This document shows positions 5,604-6,019 of a stretch of 6,019 bases of DNA, in pieces; position 1 is the stretch's first letter, and each line of letters starts with the position of its first letter. The notes beneath the pieces were generated by a model. That model saw nothing but the letters and a program-made list of their open reading frames with translations, was not told the DNA's origin and made no database searches. The stretch is taken from the NCBI GenBank assembly GCA_020628635.1, contig JAHDEU010000150.1, positions 1 to 6,019 of the forward strand, given 5' to 3'. Made by a program: the position numbers and the translations under genes. This stretch comes from Hellea sp. (GTDB taxonomy: Bacteria; Pseudomonadota; Alphaproteobacteria; Caulobacterales; Maricaulaceae).

Positions 5604-6019
5604 ATGTCGGACCTCACGAAACTCACCCTGGCAGGCGCGCTGGACGGCATGGCGACGGGGGAGTTTTCCTCGCTTGAGTTGACCGACGCGCATATTGCGG
5701 CGTGCGAGAGCGCGACCCAGCTCAACGCCTTCATCACACCGACGCATGAGCTCGCGCGCGAACAGGCGAAAGAGTCGGATGCGCGCCGGGCCGCTGGCAC
5801 GGTCGGAAAGCTCGAGGGCGCGCCGCTGGGCATGAAGGACCTGTTCTGCACCGAAGGCGTCAAGAGCACGGCGGCGAGCAAGATCCTCGGCGACTTCACC
5901 CCGCCCTACGAGTCCACCGTTTCGGCCAACATGAAAGCCGACGGCATGGTCATGCTCGGCAAGCTGAACCTCGACGAGTTCGCGATGGGGTCTGCCAATG
6001 AGACATCGGCCTATGGTCC
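5604..6019 (+). CDS. gatA: Aspartyl/glutamyl-tRNA(Asn/Gln) amidotransferase subunit A, 5' part (truncated by window)
   Basis: These are the first 138 codons of GatA, the glutaminase/amidase subunit of GatCAB, which releases ammonia from glutamine and channels it to GatB. The amidase-signature fold is recognisable: an N-terminal helix with SSLELTDAHI, LNAFIT at 40-45, then GAPLGMKDLFCTEGV, in which Lys78 is the lysine of the Ser-cisSer-Lys triad. TAASKIL, YESTV and GKLNLDEFAMGSANE follow, all typical of GatA. The two catalytic serines and the glycine-rich signature lie beyond the right edge. The full protein would be about 480-490 residues. The ATG at 5604 is preceded by a strong Shine-Dalgarno (GGGGAGAAGG, 5591-5600), 15 bases after the gatC stop. 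No frame damage is seen in the part present. Confidence 0.96.
   Translation, partial: MSDLTKLTLAGALDGMATGEFSSLELTDAHIAACESATQLNAFITPTHELAREQAKESDARRAAGTVGKLEGAPLGMKDLFCTEGVKSTAASKILGDFTPPYESTVSANMKADGMVMLGKLNLDEFAMGSANETSAYG

Noticed and set aside
5255..5899. A 214-codon minus-strand frame opposite gatC and gatA
   Set aside because: Both sense genes are unmistakable, and the antisense product is a Ser/Arg/Ala-rich shadow.

Overview
The window is high-GC bacterial chromosome from what is probably an alphaproteobacterium. The evidence is the GC-rich codon use, the alphaproteobacterial look of GatC and GatA, and a possible Caulobacter-type promoter. A Maricaulales/Hyphomonadaceae/Caulobacterales origin would fit, but I cannot confirm genus or family from 6 kb. 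No RNA gene, insertion sequence, phage gene or CRISPR array is visible.

Left part (71-2824, minus strand): four tandem genes of about 200 codons encode paralogous small lysophospholipid acyltransferases of the PlsC superfamily (HX4D motif HTSNWD). Transcription order is 2824-2228, 2137-1484, 1384-758, 682-71, with gaps of 75-99 bp. The two most downstream copies are about 58 % identical by hand count and align without gaps. The most upstream copy is the most divergent. The second copy has lost the block III glutamate (PTGTR instead of PEGTR). Downstream of the array, a further minus-strand gene probably starts at 38 and runs off the left edge.

Middle (2825-3056): a divergent, partly AT-rich intergenic region holds a candidate promoter for the acyltransferase array with a perfect 10-bp palindrome over its -10/start region.

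Right part (plus strand): 3057-5195 encodes a secreted S9-family (prolyl oligopeptidase-like) serine peptidase with an intact triad (Ser557, Asp645, His676) and six cysteines in the mature chain. A GC-rich hairpin follows its stop codon. Then come gatC (5286-5588) and the start of gatA (5604 to the window edge), which are the first genes of the GatCAB tRNA amidotransferase operon.

The three blocks do not form one obvious pathway. The acyltransferase array suggests expanded capacity for acylating or remodelling membrane lipids, the peptidase suggests periplasmic peptide processing, and gatCA is housekeeping. The most unusual content is the four-copy acyltransferase array with one motif-deviant member.
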